From NCBI RefSeq assembly GCF_036226685.1, contig NZ_CP109009.1, positions 5,297,501-5,361,500 of the forward strand: a stretch of 64,000 nucleotides of DNA, read 5' to 3'. The notes under the pieces were generated by a model. That model made no database searches. It worked only from the letters and a program-made list of their open reading frames with translations, and was not told where the DNA came from. The first letter of the stretch is position 1. Each line of letters opens with the position of its first letter. This document shows positions 9,025-19,554 of this stretch, in pieces. This DNA is from Streptomyces sp. NBC_00690 (lineage in GTDB: Bacteria; Actinomycetota; Actinomycetes; Streptomycetales; Streptomycetaceae). The position numbers and the translations under genes were made by a program.

Positions 9025-10731
9025 TCAGCGGGTCTGTGGCATGAGCCGACCCGGCCCGTGCGCCGGGTCGGAGAGCAGCCTCTCCCGCAACTCCTTGCTG
9101 CGTTCCGACAACTGTTGGGGTCCCGCATGGGCGGGGATGCCCTGGACCTGCCGGCCCGGGGCGATCGTCGGCTGGTACTGGGTGGGCGCCGTGGCCGCCG
9201 CCAGCCCGGTGATCCCGATGAGCAGCGTGGTGACGGTCAGGGCGGTTCGCGTCCAGAACCAGACATGGCGTTCGCTGTTCCTGCGGACCACGGCTGCCGG
9301 TGTCGGTTGCGGCGCCGGACAGGCGTCCGCCAGGGCGATCAACTGCTCGTGCAGCGCTTCCTCGGAACCGAGCTGAGGCAGTCGCGCCGCGATAGCCTCC
9401 CGCGCATGCAGTACCCGGTTCGCCGCGGCCGGTGTGCTCGCCTCCGTCTCGGCCGCAGCCTCGGGCAGGTCGAGGTGTAGCCCGTCGTAGAGCAGGAGGG
9501 TACGGCGGTACGCGGGTGGGAGCTCCAACAGCGCATCGAGGAGTTCACGCCACCTGGGTTCGAGCGGTGGGGTGTCGGGATCCCGATAGCCGGGCCGCAG
9601 CCGCTGCCACGGGGACATCGCGTACTCGTAGGCGGCGGCGCGCACCCAACCGATCGGATCCCGGTCGGTGGCGACTTCCGGCCAGTGCTGCCACGCGAGG
9701 TGGAAGGCCCGCTCCACGGACTCATGGGCGAGCGTGCGCCGACCGGTGAGCAGGAACGCCTGCCGTACGAGGTCGGGTGCCGCCCGTGTGTAGAGGTCGT
9801 CGAACGCCTCCGCGGGGGTCGGTCCGCACGTGCTGTCGGGCAGTGAGTCGCGCGGTGACCAGTGGGGCCAGACGGACTCGTACGGCTCCCCCTCCTGGTC
9901 TTCGGCCGGCTGAGCGGCACCGGCGGCCGACTCCCCGGCTGGTGCAGTTGCTTCGACCGACTTGGCCGACTCGGCCGACTCGACCGCTTTGGCAGCTTTG
10001 GCTGATTCGGCGGAAACGGAACCAGCGGAGACATCGAGGGCGGCGGCAGGCACAGGCGGTTCCGTAGGAGGCGTAGGAGGAACTGGAGGCGCGGGATGGA
10101 CGACTGGCAGGGCGGGGCTGGCCGGATGCGGAGGCGCCGGCCTGGCGGCGCGCTTCACCGCGGGAACGGGCCGGGTGGTGTCGTGCGGCTGCTTTCCTCG
10201 GGCCGGCTTGGGCGCCTGGGCGGCCTGTGCCTGGGGCGGTTTCGGACCGGAAGCGGCGCCGTACGACGCCCCTTCGTGGTGGTCCTCGCCGTGTTCCTTC
10301 GCGACGGATTGCGGTGGTGACGGCCGTGGCGTCTGCGCCATCGGGGCCGCTTCAACCGGAGTCGTCGCAACCTGGTCCGCTGTATCCAGTGGTGCCCCGT
10401 CCGGGCTCGACGCTCCCGCAAGAGCGACCGCAGTAACCGCATCCGACGGTCCTTGCGCGCTCTCGGCGCCCGCCACGGCCGGGGCGCTGCCGGTGTCGAC
10501 ATCCGCCGTGGCAGGTTCCCCCGACGGCGCCAGCAACCTCATGTACGCCTCCCGGCGCCGGCCGCGCGGATCAGTGCGCCCCGTCTCCCACGCCCGCACG
10601 GTCGCCTTCGTCACACCGAGTGCGATGGCGACCTCCTGCTCGCTCATCGACTTCGCCTCGCGCAATCTGCGCCGTTCCTTCGGGGAGGGCAGCGGAGTCC
10701 CGGAAGCGGAGTGGGTGGTGCTCTGGGTCAT
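9025..10731 (-). CDS. membrane-anchored regulator: XRE HTH, sigma-like region, one TM helix
   Basis: ATG 10731 gives 568 residues. Residues about 15-60 form an XRE-type helix-turn-helix (EQEVAIALGVTKATVRAWE). Residues 70-305 are low-complexity Ala/Pro/Ser/Glu. Residues about 308-377 resemble sigma region 2 and 392-452 resemble sigma region 4 of ECF factors, with the pattern ELPPAYRRTLLLYDGLHLDLPE. One hydrophobic helix (about 492-515) follows, then a 50-residue tail predicted outside the cell. The order HTH, sigma-like, TM suggests a membrane-held transcription regulator (inference). It is divergent from perM across 116 nt. Whether the sigma-like part binds RNA polymerase is unknown. Confidence 0.75.
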   Translation of the reverse strand: MTQSTTHSASGTPLPSPKERRRLREAKSMSEQEVAIALGVTKATVRAWETGRTDPRGRRREAYMRLLAPSGEPATADVDTGSAPAVAGAESAQGPSDAVTAVALAGASSPDGAPLDTADQVATTPVEAAPMAQTPRPSPPQSVAKEHGEDHHEGASYGAASGPKPPQAQAAQAPKPARGKQPHDTTRPVPAVKRAARPAPPHPASPALPVVHPAPPVPPTPPTEPPVPAAALDVSAGSVSAESAKAAKAVESAESAKSVEATAPAGESAAGAAQPAEDQEGEPYESVWPHWSPRDSLPDSTCGPTPAEAFDDLYTRAAPDLVRQAFLLTGRRTLAHESVERAFHLAWQHWPEVATDRDPIGWVRAAAYEYAMSPWQRLRPGYRDPDTPPLEPRWRELLDALLELPPAYRRTLLLYDGLHLDLPEAAAETEASTPAAANRVLHAREAIAARLPQLGSEEALHEQLIALADACPAPQPTPAAVVRRNSERHVWFWTRTALTVTTLLIGITGLAAATAPTQYQPTIAPGRQVQGIPAHAGPQQLSERSKELRERLLSDPAHGPGRLMPQTR

Positions 10732-10847
10732 GTGGGGCTCCCCGAAGCGCTGCACTCGGCGTAAAAGTACATAAACGTATCTTGAGCGACACAACGGCCA
10801 TTCGCCTGTTACATGGATAGAGCGCGTGTCGTTGGGAGCATGGGCCG

Positions 10848-12977
10848 GTGACCCAGACGACCGATCACGGCACTTTCCCCGCACCGGCACCCGTTCTCGT
10901 ACAGGGCCGACGGAAGGCCGCCCTGGTGGCCTGCTTCGCCCGTGGAGCCACCACCGCAGGGCTGGGGCTCGGCGCGATCGCCGTACTGGTGATGGTGCTG
11001 TGGATCAGTTCCCCGTACCCCGACAGCGGACCGCAGGGCGCGCTCCATGTGGCCGCCGGCATCTGGCTGCTGGCCCACGGAACCGAACTCGTCCGGACGG
11101 ACACCCTCACCGGGCCGCCCGCGCCGATGGGCTTGGTGCCCCTGCTGCTCGTGGCGCTGCCCGTCTGGCTCGTCCACCGTGCGGCCCGTGATGCGCTGCT
11201 GCCCGCCAACGGGCGTCCCAGGCCCTCGGCAGGCGGGGTGATCTGCGCGGTGAGCGCCGGATATCTGCTGGTCGGCGCGGCGGCAACGGTCTATGCGGCC
11301 CGCGGCCCACTGATCGCGGACACCCGCAGCGCAGTGCTGCACCTGCCGCTGGTGACGGTCCTGGCAGCCGTGGCGGGCGTGTGGACCGCGAGCGGTCGCC
11401 CCGGTGGTTCCCTCCCGACCTGGCTGCCGAGGACCTGGCGGCTGACGCTCGCCCGCACCTGGCTGATCGTGGCAGTGCGCGCGGCCGTGGCCGGGGTGCT
11501 GGCGCTGTTCGGCGGCGGAGCGCTGCTCGTCGCCGCCGCACTGGTGTGGCACGCGGATGCCACCCAGGACACCTTCCTGCACCTCGCATCGGTGTGGTCG
11601 GGCCGGCTCGCGGTGCTGCTGCTGGGTCTCGTGCTCGTACCCAATGCGGCGGTGTGGGCCGCGGCCTACGGTCTGGGACCTGGGTTCACCCTCGGTACGG
11701 GAGCGACCGCCACGCCCATCGCCGTGTCCGCGGACCCGGCACTGCCGCCGTTCCCGCTGCTCGCCGCGGTACCCGCGGAGGGGCCGGGAACTCCGTGGAA
11801 CTGGGCCTGCGCAGCGGTTCCGCTGATCGCAGCACTCGTGATCGCCCGGTTCGTGACGGCGACGGCAGCTCCGCGCGGCGCCCCGCGGGCGCAGGTGTGG
11901 AGCAACCGCGAGACCGCCCTGACCGCGCTGTGCGGTGCCGTGGGGTGCGGCCTGTTGACGGCGGCGATGGCCGCGGCCTCGGGCGGCGCGCTGGGGACGG
12001 GTCGACTGACGCACTTCGGTCCCGTGTGGTGGCAGTCGGGCGGGGCCGCGCTGCTCTGGTCGGCCGCGATCGCGATTCCCGTATCCGTTCTGCTGCGCGT
12101 GTGGCGCGTACGAGGCCAGCGTGCGCCGCAGTCGTCGACGGCAGACGAGTCCGGTCCCCGGCCGTCGATGACCGCGGCTCGGGCAGTGCGGGTCGACGAG
12201 GTGATCATCGACGACGGAGGCGATTGCTATGACTTCCTGCCCACGGAGCCATGGCGCGAGCGGGACGATGCGGCGCACCGCACTGTCGCGTCTACGTCTG
12301 CGTCGACGCCTGCGGCGCAGGGCGCGTCAACCACGCCGCCTCCGCTACCCACGCCGACCTTGCTGCGGCCGGCGCAGCCCGGTGCCGGGAGCGCCGATGC
12401 CGTCACCCCGGACGGTCACCGGTCCGATGAGGCCGCGGGCCAGTCCCCGTCCGCGGAACCGTCTCGTATCGACTGGGCGAAACGACAGCCGGAGATCGGT
12501 ACGGCGTGGATGGCTCCGCGACCGGAGTCAGGGCCGGGGGCTCCCGTGCCCGTCGCGTCAGGCGCGGGGCACCCCGACCCCACCGACGTCCACTCGAAAG
12601 AAGCAGGGTCCATGACGGAACTGACCCCCTCCGGGGAAGGTCCGACCGTCCCCGGCACAGGAAGCGGAACATCCACGGACGCCGTCGCTCGACCGTCCGT
12701 CTCCCTGCGCAAGCCCTGGTCCGCGCCTCCCAGCCCCTGGCCGAGCAGCCCCGGCACCCCCCGCAACCCCGACAGCCTCAGCAGCCCCGGCGACCCTGAT
12801 GCGAGCGATGCCCGTACGGGCGAGGGGACGCCAAGGGGTGAGGGGAATCGGGAGAGCACTCCGGATGCGCCGACCGTTGCCGACCAGCAGAGTTCGACGG
12901 ACTCCCGGAAGACGCCCCAGGCTCCCGGCCAGACCGATGCTCCCGGCCGGACCGACCCACCCGGGCCGCAGGAGTAG
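10848..12977 (+). CDS. perM: DUF6350 / PerM-type cell-division membrane protein
   Basis: GTG 10848 starts a 709-residue protein. The first 430 residues hold many hydrophobic helices, starting around VLVMVLWIS. The last 280 are disordered, rich in Pro, Ser and Asp, and probably cytoplasmic. Actinobacterial PerM (Rv0955 in M. tuberculosis) is needed for cell-division protein stability, and it lies next to purN-purH as here, which supports the assignment. No catalytic motif is visible. The next gene on this strand, purN, begins 1.36 kb further on because a minus-strand membrane protein gene intervenes. The family call rests on topology, length and synteny. Confidence 0.8.
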   Translation: MTQTTDHGTFPAPAPVLVQGRRKAALVACFARGATTAGLGLGAIAVLVMVLWISSPYPDSGPQGALHVAAGIWLLAHGTELVRTDTLTGPPAPMGLVPLLLVALPVWLVHRAARDALLPANGRPRPSAGGVICAVSAGYLLVGAAATVYAARGPLIADTRSAVLHLPLVTVLAAVAGVWTASGRPGGSLPTWLPRTWRLTLARTWLIVAVRAAVAGVLALFGGGALLVAAALVWHADATQDTFLHLASVWSGRLAVLLLGLVLVPNAAVWAAAYGLGPGFTLGTGATATPIAVSADPALPPFPLLAAVPAEGPGTPWNWACAAVPLIAALVIARFVTATAAPRGAPRAQVWSNRETALTALCGAVGCGLLTAAMAAASGGALGTGRLTHFGPVWWQSGGAALLWSAAIAIPVSVLLRVWRVRGQRAPQSSTADESGPRPSMTAARAVRVDEVIIDDGGDCYDFLPTEPWRERDDAAHRTVASTSASTPAAQGASTTPPPLPTPTLLRPAQPGAGSADAVTPDGHRSDEAAGQSPSAEPSRIDWAKRQPEIGTAWMAPRPESGPGAPVPVASGAGHPDPTDVHSKEAGSMTELTPSGEGPTVPGTGSGTSTDAVARPSVSLRKPWSAPPSPWPSSPGTPRNPDSLSSPGDPDASDARTGEGTPRGEGNRESTPDAPTVADQQSSTDSRKTPQAPGQTDAPGRTDPPGPQE

Positions 12978-13240
12978 CGGCCGGCCGCCCGGCGCAGCCC
13001 GCCCCACCGATCCGGTCGAAGCGCACGGCCGAGCGGTCGAGCGGCAGAGCGGTCGATCGGCCGATGAAGGCGGGCGCCGAGCGGATGCGTCCAGGGGCCG
13101 CCCGACTTGCTGACGGCCCCCGAAGTCCTGCCGGTGTCCCTCGTGGTCCACGCCGGTCCACGCGCGTCCGATCTGGCGTCCGGTCCGCCCCTGGGCTGTG
13201 ATGCCGGCCTGTTCCCGGGCCCGGTCTGCTCCCGCGGACG

Positions 13241-14029
13241 CTACTCCTTGACGCCGAGCACGCCGCGGAGGTCCTTCGGCAGCTCCTGGTTGCAGGCGAT
13301 CTGGGCATTCTTCGTCAGCGCGTCCCGCTCACAGGTGTAGAAGTCCCTGAAGACCAGTTGGGAGGCGAAGACACCGGCGACGATGAGCAGGGCGATGCCC
13401 GCCATCACCACACCGGTCACCGCGGCGGTGCGCTGCGACCTGCCGGCGGCCTGGACCGATGCCCCGTTGGCAGCCGCGCCCGGGACGGCCGAGGTGTCGC
13501 GTTTCTTGTTCGCCCGCAGGGAGCTGATGCCCCAGTAAAGCGACAGGGCGCCGAGCAGCAGGGCGATCTCCGTGAAGTCGAACAGCACGAAGAAGAAGGC
13601 CCACATGCCCGAGAGCAGGGAGTAGCGGGCCCGGCGTTGAGCCGGGTCGGTGGGGTCCCAGCGCAGCCCCGGAGGGGTGCCACCGGGGCCCTGCTGCCCG
13701 CCGTTGGACCCGTCGGAGCCGCCCGGGCGACCGCCGAAGCCGCCGCCCGAGGAGCGGCCGGGCTGGCGGCTGCTCCACTGGCTGCCCCATCTGCCGCGCT
13801 CGTCGGACGAGCCCGATGATCCTGAGGAGTCGGGTGCACCGTTGTCGGGTGATTCCGAGCCGGACGAGCCGGTGGACCCGGAGCCGGATGATTGGTCGTT
13901 CGAGGGCTGCCGCGGCTGCCACGGCTGGTCCGGCTTCCCCTCCGGCGGCGGCGCGAAGGGGTTGTTGTCGTCGGTGGACTGGCGCTCCCGCGACAACAGG
14001 AGGTCCGTACGGCGGCGTCGGTCCCGCAT
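13241..14029 (-). CDS. small Gly/Ser-rich membrane protein, unknown function
   Basis: This 262-residue protein has a long polar N-terminus (residues 1-125) rich in Gly, Ser, Pro and Gln. Two hydrophobic helices follow: around 138-165 (LLSGMWAFFFVLFDFTEIAL) and around 205-230 (VVMAGIALLIVAGVFA). A short tail has two cysteines that could pair outside the cell. It occupies the place of the small membrane protein gene Rv0954 near perM in mycobacteria, though I do not claim homology. ATG 14029 has GAGGGGAAG upstream. No enzymatic motif is seen. It converges with perM. Confidence 0.75.
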   Translation of the reverse strand: MRDRRRRTDLLLSRERQSTDDNNPFAPPPEGKPDQPWQPRQPSNDQSSGSGSTGSSGSESPDNGAPDSSGSSGSSDERGRWGSQWSSRQPGRSSGGGFGGRPGGSDGSNGGQQGPGGTPPGLRWDPTDPAQRRARYSLLSGMWAFFFVLFDFTEIALLLGALSLYWGISSLRANKKRDTSAVPGAAANGASVQAAGRSQRTAAVTGVVMAGIALLIVAGVFASQLVFRDFYTCERDALTKNAQIACNQELPKDLRGVLGVKE

Positions 14030-14334
14030 CTGGTGAACGTCTTCCCCTCAGACCCTGTGCACATGGGGTCGTGTGTCGTCGTACCCGTTGTGAGACGGGT
14101 GTGTTCCCCTGACGCTACCTCCCTGCTCCGCCCCCGTCCCGTGGGGGCCTTCCCGCGTGCCGGTATCGTTGCTGACGGTCGGCCTCTTCGTAGGGTTCCC
14201 CGTATGCGGGAGCGTGACTCGTTCGTACGACCGTACAAAGACGATCGACCGCACTCAGAGACGATCCGCTGGGAGCCGTCACCTCCGGTCGATCACGTAC
14301 AACACCAAGTCGATCACGCAGAAAGAGACCCGCT
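14030..14334. promoter_or_regulatory. divergent intergenic region upstream of purN
   Basis: These 305 nt separate the minus-strand membrane protein gene from purN and must hold promoters for both. I see AAAGAGA 8-14 nt before the purN GTG as a weak ribosome site. No clear palindrome, riboswitch fold or -10/-35 pair was found. Confidence 0.4.
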
Positions 14335-14979
14335 GTGGCCTCTCCGTCCTTCGTCCCTTCAGCCGACCGGCCGGCCCGACTGGTGGTCCTGGTCTCCGGC
14401 TCGGGCACCAATCTCCAGGCCCTGCTCGATGCGAGCGCCGCTGACCCCGAGGGTTTCGGCGCCCGGGTCGTCGCGGTGGGTGCTGACCGGGACGGCACCG
14501 TCGGCCTGGAGCGCGCCCGGCAGGCCGGTCTGCCAACGTTCGTGTGCAAGGTGAAGGACCACGACGACCGTGAGGCGTGGGACCGGGCGCTGACGGACGC
14601 CGTCGCCTCCCATGAACCGGACCTCGTGGTGTCGGCGGGATTCATGAAGATCGTGGGCAAGGAGTTCCTCGCCCGGTTCGACGGTCGGTGCATCAACACC
14701 CACCCCGCCCTGCTACCCAGTTTTCCCGGGGCCCACGGAGTGCGCGACGCCCTTGCGTACGGCGCCCGGGTCACCGGATGCACCGTCCACTTCGTCGACG
14801 ACGGTGTCGACACCGGCCCGATCATCGCGCAGGGCGCGGTGCAGGTCCGGCAGGAGGACGACGAAGCCGCTCTCCATGAGCGCATCAAGGAAGTCGAGCG
14901 AGCGCTGCTCGTCGAGGTCGTGGGGCGTCTGGCCCGCAACGGCTATCGCATTGAGGGACGAAAGGTAGTTATCCCGTGA
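14335..14979 (+). CDS. purN: phosphoribosylglycinamide formyltransferase
   Basis: The 214-residue protein matches PurN in length and motifs: [14 protein letters not shown] near the N-terminus for phosphate binding, and [16 protein letters not shown] with the catalytic Asn-His pair. [19 protein letters not shown] supplies the catalytic Asp. It transfers a formyl group from 10-formyl-THF to GAR in de novo purine synthesis, cytoplasmic. Its stop overlaps the purH GTG by 4 nt (GTGA), so the two are translationally coupled. folD, which supplies the one-carbon unit, lies 2.7 kb downstream. Confidence 0.97.
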   Translation: MASPSFVPSADRPARLVVLVSGSGTNLQALLDASAADPEGFGARVVAVGADRDGTVGLERARQAGLPTFVCKVKDHDDREAWDRALTDAVASHEPDLVVSAGFMKIVGKEFLARFDGRCINTHPALLPSFPGAHGVRDALAYGARVTGCTVHFVDDGVDTGPIIAQGAVQVRQEDDEAALHERIKEVERALLVEVVGRLARNGYRIEGRKVVIP

Positions 14980-16556
14980 CTGTTGAGGCTACTGAGACTG
15001 CCGTGGCCGAGAAGCGGGCCATCCGGCGAGCGCTGATCAGCGTGTACGACAAGACGGGCCTGGAGGACCTCGCCCGTGGTCTGCACGGCGCCGGTGTGGA
15101 GCTCGTCTCCACCGGCTCCACCGCTGCGAAGATCGCTGCGGCCGGGGTGCCGGTCACCAAGGTCGAGGAGCTGACCGGCTTCCCCGAGTGCCTGGACGGG
15201 CGGGTCAAGACGCTCCACCCCCGGGTGCACGCGGGCATCCTCGCCGATCTGCGGCTCGATTCCCACCGTGACCAACTCGCCGAACTCGGTGTCGAGCCGT
15301 TCGGCCTTGTGATCGTCAACCTCTACCCCTTCCGGGAGACCGTCGCCTCCGGCGCGGCCCCCGACGAGTGCGTGGAGCAGATCGACATCGGTGGACCTTC
15401 CATGGTCCGCGCCGCGGCCAAGAACCACCCGTCGGTGGCCGTGGTCACGAGCCCCGCCCGGTACGCAGACGTCCTCGCGGCGGTGCAGGACGGCGGCTTC
15501 GACCTCGGTGCCCGCAAGCGCCTGGCCGCCGAGGCGTTCCAGCACACCGCGGCCTACGACGTGGCCGTCGCCTCCTGGTTCGCCTCCTCCTACGCGCCCG
15601 CCGACGAGTCCGGCTTCCCCGACTTCGTGGGCGTCACCTACGAGCGCTCGTCGGTGCTGCGCTACGGCGAGAACCCGCACCAGGCCGCCGCCCTCTACGT
15701 GGGTGGGGCCGGCGGGCTCGCCGAGGCCGAGCAGTTGCACGGCAAGGAGATGTCGTACAACAACTACACGGACACCGAGGCCGCACGCCGTGCCGCGTAC
15801 GACCACGAAGAGCCCTGTGTCGCGATCATCAAGCACGCGAACCCCTGCGGCATCGCCATCGGCGAGGACGTCGCCGAGGCCCACCGCAAGGCACACGCCT
15901 GCGACCCGGTCTCCGCGTACGGCGGTGTGATCGCGGTCAACCGGCCGGTCTCCGTCGCCCTCGCCGAGCAGATCGCGGGAATCTTCACCGAGGTCGTCGT
16001 CGCCCCCGCCTATGAGGACGGCGCGGTCGAGGTGCTCGCCCGCAAGAAGAACATCCGGGTCCTGCGCTGCCCCGACGCCCCCGCCGCGCACGTCGAGGCC
16101 AAGCCCATCGACGGCGGCACGCTGGTGCAGATCACCGACCGGCTCCAGGCGGCGGGGGACGACTCCGCGAACTGGACGCTGGCGACGGGCGAGGCCCTCA
16201 GCGCCGACGAGTTGGCCGAGTTGTCCTTCGCCTGGCGGGCCTGTCGCGCGGTCAAGTCCAACGCCATCCTGCTCGCCAAGGACGGTGGGTCCGTCGGCGT
16301 CGGCATGGGGCAGGTCAACCGGGTCGACTCCGCGAAGCTCGCGGTGGAGCGTGCCGGCGAAGAGCGTGCACGAGGCTCCTACGCCGCGTCGGACGCGTTC
16401 TTCCCCTTCCCCGACGGCCTGGAGATCCTGACGGCGGCGGGCGTCAAGGCCGTGGTCCAGCCGGGCGGATCGGTCCGTGACGACGCGGTCATCGAGGCGG
16501 CCAAGGCGGCCGGCGTGACGATGTACTTCACCGGTACGCGCCACTTCTTCCACTGA
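14976..16556 (+). CDS. purH: bifunctional AICAR transformylase / IMP cyclohydrolase
   Basis: The 526-residue length is typical. The N-terminal MGS-like IMP cyclohydrolase domain (about 1-200) carries [12 protein letters not shown] and [11 protein letters not shown]. The C-terminal AICAR transformylase domain has KHANPCGIA and [10 protein letters not shown]. Together they carry out the last two steps to IMP using 10-formyl-THF. GTG 14976 overlaps purN (GTGA). A 10-bp terminator hairpin starts 25 nt after the stop. Long open frames on the opposite strand are codon-bias shadows. Confidence 0.98.
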   Translation: MTVEATETAVAEKRAIRRALISVYDKTGLEDLARGLHGAGVELVSTGSTAAKIAAAGVPVTKVEELTGFPECLDGRVKTLHPRVHAGILADLRLDSHRDQLAELGVEPFGLVIVNLYPFRETVASGAAPDECVEQIDIGGPSMVRAAAKNHPSVAVVTSPARYADVLAAVQDGGFDLGARKRLAAEAFQHTAAYDVAVASWFASSYAPADESGFPDFVGVTYERSSVLRYGENPHQAAALYVGGAGGLAEAEQLHGKEMSYNNYTDTEAARRAAYDHEEPCVAIIKHANPCGIAIGEDVAEAHRKAHACDPVSAYGGVIAVNRPVSVALAEQIAGIFTEVVVAPAYEDGAVEVLARKKNIRVLRCPDAPAAHVEAKPIDGGTLVQITDRLQAAGDDSANWTLATGEALSADELAELSFAWRACRAVKSNAILLAKDGGSVGVGMGQVNRVDSAKLAVERAGEERARGSYAASDAFFPFPDGLEILTAAGVKAVVQPGGSVRDDAVIEAAKAAGVTMYFTGTRHFFH

Positions 16557-16580
16557 CACCTCGCCCGGACAGGGCGGCCA

Positions 16581-16612
16581 CGGCCCGCAGTTCCCCCGGG
16601 AGCTGCGGGCCG
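16581..16612 (+). terminator. purNH terminator hairpin
   Basis: CGGCCCGCAG (16581-16590) and CTGCGGGCCG (16603-16612) form a perfect 10-bp stem with a 12-nt loop, 25 nt past the purH stop. Confidence 0.85.
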
Positions 16613-16736
16613 TCGCGCATTGCGGTGACTGCTCACTGGGCCGGTTCGGGGGTGCGGGTGGGGGAGAGCGTCCGTCGACGTACCTCGCCGCCGTGTTCCG
16701 CAGCGCTCAGAGGCTGTGGAAAGAGTGGAAACAACA

Positions 16737-16793
16737 GAGGCCGTGACGTTTCTCCAGCGACGGGGACGCCATCGGGAGATCGGTCACGGCCTC
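16737..16793 (-). terminator. long hairpin ending the minus-strand membrane gene
   Basis: GAGGCCGTGAC (16737-16747) and GTCACGGCCTC (16783-16793) are perfect 11-bp arms, with inner TCTCC/GGAGA pairs. Read on the minus strand, the stem is followed by the T-rich TGTTGTTTCC, and it lies 64 nt past the stop at 16858. Confidence 0.7.
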
Positions 16794-16857
16794 GGGCCGC
16801 AGCGGGGTCGATCGGGGGTCGGTCGTACGGCTCCGAACCACCGGTCGTGGCGGACGG

Positions 16858-17460
16858 TCAGTGCCGGGGACGGTTGAACCAGGCCGCACCGTCGGACTTG
16901 CCGACGAACACGGCTATCAGCACGGCGAGCACCGTGTAGATCAGACCGACGAGGACGAAGATGAACGGGTAGATCCCGAGTACCGCCGTGACGACGGCGA
17001 AGACGAGCGTGGTGACCCGGATGCCGTTGCCGCCCTTGGCGAGCTTCGCAGCCAGGAACATCGCAAACGCACCCCACAGCAGGGCGAGCACACCGACGAC
17101 GTGGAAGCTGTCGCTGTACTGGGCCAGATCCTGGAATGCCTGGTCGTTGCGGAACTCCGGGTCGTCCTTGAGTTCCTCGATGCCCACACCCGCCCAGAAC
17201 AACAACAGCGCACCGATGAGCTGGAATCCGCCGATGACGTACAGCATCACGCGGGCCGCTTTCACCCCGCCCGGCATCTCGGTCGGCGGGCCGCCGTACC
17301 CGTACCCGTCGCCGTATCCACCGCCGAAGGACTGCACCGGCGGCGCCTGGGGATAGCCGAACGAGGGCTGTGCCTGGGGCTGCCCCTGCTGGGGGTAGCC
17401 GTAGCCCGGCTGACCGCCCTGCTGCTGGCCGTAGGGGTTGTTCGGGTCGCCGAAGCTCAT
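16858..17460 (-). CDS. four-helix membrane protein with Pro/Gln/Gly/Tyr-rich N-terminus
   Basis: ATG 17460 begins a 200-residue protein starting [15 protein letters not shown]; the frame is open 33 nt further upstream but a GGAGGAATCC ribosome site favours this start. Residues 1-75 are a low-complexity Gly/Tyr/Gln/Pro stretch. Four hydrophobic helices follow, for example [20 protein letters not shown] and [18 protein letters not shown]. The soluble loop between helices 1 and 2 is acidic. Such N-terminal tails are common in small streptomycete membrane proteins. No function is assigned. It is divergent from folD over 256 nt. Confidence 0.8.
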   Translation of the reverse strand: MSFGDPNNPYGQQQGGQPGYGYPQQGQPQAQPSFGYPQAPPVQSFGGGYGDGYGYGGPPTEMPGGVKAARVMLYVIGGFQLIGALLLFWAGVGIEELKDDPEFRNDQAFQDLAQYSDSFHVVGVLALLWGAFAMFLAAKLAKGGNGIRVTTLVFAVVTAVLGIYPFIFVLVGLIYTVLAVLIAVFVGKSDGAAWFNRPRH

Positions 17461-17549
17461 GGGGGGATTCCTCCGTTGGAAGCGGGGACGCACGGCCGAC
17501 GGAGGACGGTCGAACGAGCGGTTGTCCCCCCGACCTTCCGCGGTTGTCT

Positions 17550-17586
17550 ACCACGTCATCGTGGTGTTGCCACGGACTTTTTGTCC
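17550..17586 (+). promoter_or_regulatory. three competing hairpins upstream of folD
   Basis: ACCACG (17550-17555) pairs with CGTGGT (17560-17565). CGTGG can instead pair with CCACG (17570-17574). GGAC (17574-17577) and GTCC (17583-17586) flank five T residues. Mutually exclusive stems about 130 nt before folD look like a small attenuator, or simply promoter-region symmetry. Confidence 0.3.
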
Positions 17587-17716
17587 AGTCGGTATGCCTA
17601 TGTGTTGTGCAAGTGCAACCTCGGAATCGGGCGGGTGGCCATGGCTTTCGTCCCCCGGGCCCGAGGGGGAGGCAGGGGATTGGAACCAGGACGGGTCCAT
17701 CCGCGAGGATGGGTCT

Positions 17717-18580
17717 ATGACTGCCCAGATTCTCGATGGCAAGGCCACCGCAGCCGCGATCAAATCCGAAATTGCCGTCCGTGTGGAGGCCCTCAAGGAG
17801 AAGGGGGTGACACCGGGGCTCGGCACCCTCCTCGTGGGGGACGACCCGGGCAGCCGTTGGTACGTCAACGGCAAGCACCGCGACTGTGCGCAGGTCGGCA
17901 TGGCCTCGATCCAGCGCGAGCTGCCGGCCACCGCTACCCAGGAGGAGATCGAGGACGTCGTCCGGGAGCTCAACGAGAACCCCGAGTGCACCGGCTACAT
18001 CGTGCAGTTGCCGCTCCCCAAGGGCATCGACGCCAACCGGGTGCTGGAGCTGATGGACCCGGAGAAGGACGCGGACGGCCTCCACCCGATGAGCCTGGGC
18101 CGGCTGGTGCTCGGCGAACCGGGGCCGCTGCCCTGCACCCCGTACGGGATCGTCCAGCTGCTGCGCCGCCATGGCGTGGAGATCAACGGCGCCCATGTCG
18201 TCGTCGTCGGCCGGGGCATCACCATCGGGCGTCCCATGCCGCTCGTGCTCACCCGGAAGTCGGAGAACGCGACGGTGACGCAGTGCCACACCGGAACGCG
18301 CGATCTCGCGTCGCATCTGCGGCAGGCCGACATCATCGTCGCGGCGGCGGGCGTGCCGCACCTGGTGAAGCCCGAGGACGTGAAGCCCGGCGCGGCGGTC
18401 CTGGATGTCGGCGTGAGCCGGGACGAGAACGGCAAGATCGTCGGTGATGTCCATCCGGGGGTCGCCGAGGTCGCCGGTTGGGTCGCTCCGAACCCCGGTG
18501 GCGTTGGCCCGATGACCCGGGCCCAGCTGCTGGTGAACGTGGTCGAAGCGGCGGAACGCTCGGTCGCAGTGGCGGGTTGA
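17717..18580 (+). CDS. folD: methylene-THF dehydrogenase / methenyl-THF cyclohydrolase
   Basis: ATG 17717 gives 287 residues, the normal FolD length. It contains the substrate motif [12 protein letters not shown] with the catalytic Lys, the [11 protein letters not shown] loop, the Rossmann stretch [14 protein letters not shown] and the C-terminal [10 protein letters not shown] signature. It interconverts 5,10-methylene-, methenyl- and 10-formyl-THF, feeding PurN and PurH encoded just upstream. The frame stays open 279 nt upstream of this ATG, but nothing there resembles FolD. The DUF3017 gene follows after 21 nt in the same direction. Confidence 0.97.
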   Translation: MTAQILDGKATAAAIKSEIAVRVEALKEKGVTPGLGTLLVGDDPGSRWYVNGKHRDCAQVGMASIQRELPATATQEEIEDVVRELNENPECTGYIVQLPLPKGIDANRVLELMDPEKDADGLHPMSLGRLVLGEPGPLPCTPYGIVQLLRRHGVEINGAHVVVVGRGITIGRPMPLVLTRKSENATVTQCHTGTRDLASHLRQADIIVAAAGVPHLVKPEDVKPGAAVLDVGVSRDENGKIVGDVHPGVAEVAGWVAPNPGGVGPMTRAQLLVNVVEAAERSVAVAG

Positions 18581-18601
18581 CCAGGAGAAGAGGCTGCCCT
18601 G

Positions 18602-19360
18602 ATGGGCGTACGTACGAATGACGACCCCGAGGCGGGGGGACCGGCGCCGCACCAGGCTGCCGGCAGCCCCGTCGGCGCTGGGGGTCGTCCTGCCGGGCAG
18701 GACGCAGCGGCCCGACCGGAGGGGGCAACCGGCCCCAACGGGTCGGGGCCGGACGCCGCGGGCGGTGGCCGACCGTCCGACAACGGCGTAGCGACGCCTG
18801 CCGGTGACGCGGCACAGGCTCGGGAGGGGGACGCGGACTCCGGGCCGGAGACGACGGAGCCCGCGCAGGAGCCGACAGCGGGACAGGGGAAGGACCGGGC
18901 GAACGGGCGGGCGAGGGCGGATTCGCCGGAGCCGGACGCCGACGCCACGGCGCCCTCGGTGCAGACCTCGCGCCGGCCGCCGACCCTCACCACCGATACG
19001 GCCCGCCCCGAAGGCGGCGGCCGAGCGGCCCCGGGTGACGCTCCGGCTCCCGCCCGTCAGTGGCCGCTGCTCGCCGTCCTCGCGCTCACCGGGGCCGGTC
19101 TGCTGATCATCGGACTCGACCCCTTCGCGGAGGCGTTCCGCATCGGCGCGATCCTGGTGGGCGTGGCGCTGATCACAGGCGCCGTGCTGCGTCGCACCCT
19201 GCCCTCGGTCGGCATGCTCGCGGTGCGTTCGCGCTTCACCGACATGGTCACGTACGCGGTGCTCGGTGGAGCGATCACCCTGCTCGCCCTGATGGCACAG
19301 CCGGACCCTTGGCTGGAACTTCCGTTCCTGAAGGATCTGGTCGAATTCGCCGTGCGCTGA
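18602..19360 (+). CDS. DUF3017 membrane protein
   Basis: The protein has 252 residues. Residues 1-150 are low-complexity Pro/Ala/Gly/Asp and probably disordered. Residues about 155-240 hold three hydrophobic helices (WPLLAVLALTGAGLLIIGLD, FRIGAILVGVALITGAVL, DMVTYAVLGGAITLLALMA) that match the DUF3017 layout. The gene follows folD by 21 nt, an arrangement common in streptomycetes. Function is unknown. A perfect 12-bp terminator lies 35 nt downstream, so folD and this gene probably share a transcript. Confidence 0.85.
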   Translation: MGVRTNDDPEAGGPAPHQAAGSPVGAGGRPAGQDAAARPEGATGPNGSGPDAAGGGRPSDNGVATPAGDAAQAREGDADSGPETTEPAQEPTAGQGKDRANGRARADSPEPDADATAPSVQTSRRPPTLTTDTARPEGGGRAAPGDAPAPARQWPLLAVLALTGAGLLIIGLDPFAEAFRIGAILVGVALITGAVLRRTLPSVGMLAVRSRFTDMVTYAVLGGAITLLALMAQPDPWLELPFLKDLVEFAVR

Positions 19361-19395
19361 CCGACGGTGGGCTGCCGTTCGGCGCGCTGACGTAC

Positions 19396-19431
19396 GGCGC
19401 CTGTCCTCTCCCCCGAGGAAGGACAGGCGCC
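19396..19431 (+). terminator. 12-bp perfect terminator after DUF3017
   Basis: GGCGCCTGTCCT (19396-19407) and AGGACAGGCGCC (19420-19431) pair without mismatch around a 12-nt loop. Confidence 0.9.
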
Positions 19432-19554
19432 GCAGCCGTCCCAGAGTCATGGACGCGCCAATTCGGTTTCAAGGGACGAAGGTGGCCTGTGGCACGGAAG
19501 TGACCATTCCGCCATGGTGCGATCCCCCTGTCCCCGGAGTGGGAGACTGATGGC

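Noticed and set aside
14943..16559. 538-codon minus-strand frame opposite purH
   Set aside because: Shadow of purH; no family resemblance.
16784..19450. 888-codon minus-strand frame across folD and DUF3017
   Set aside because: Shadow; it crosses two terminators and overlaps a real membrane gene in another frame.
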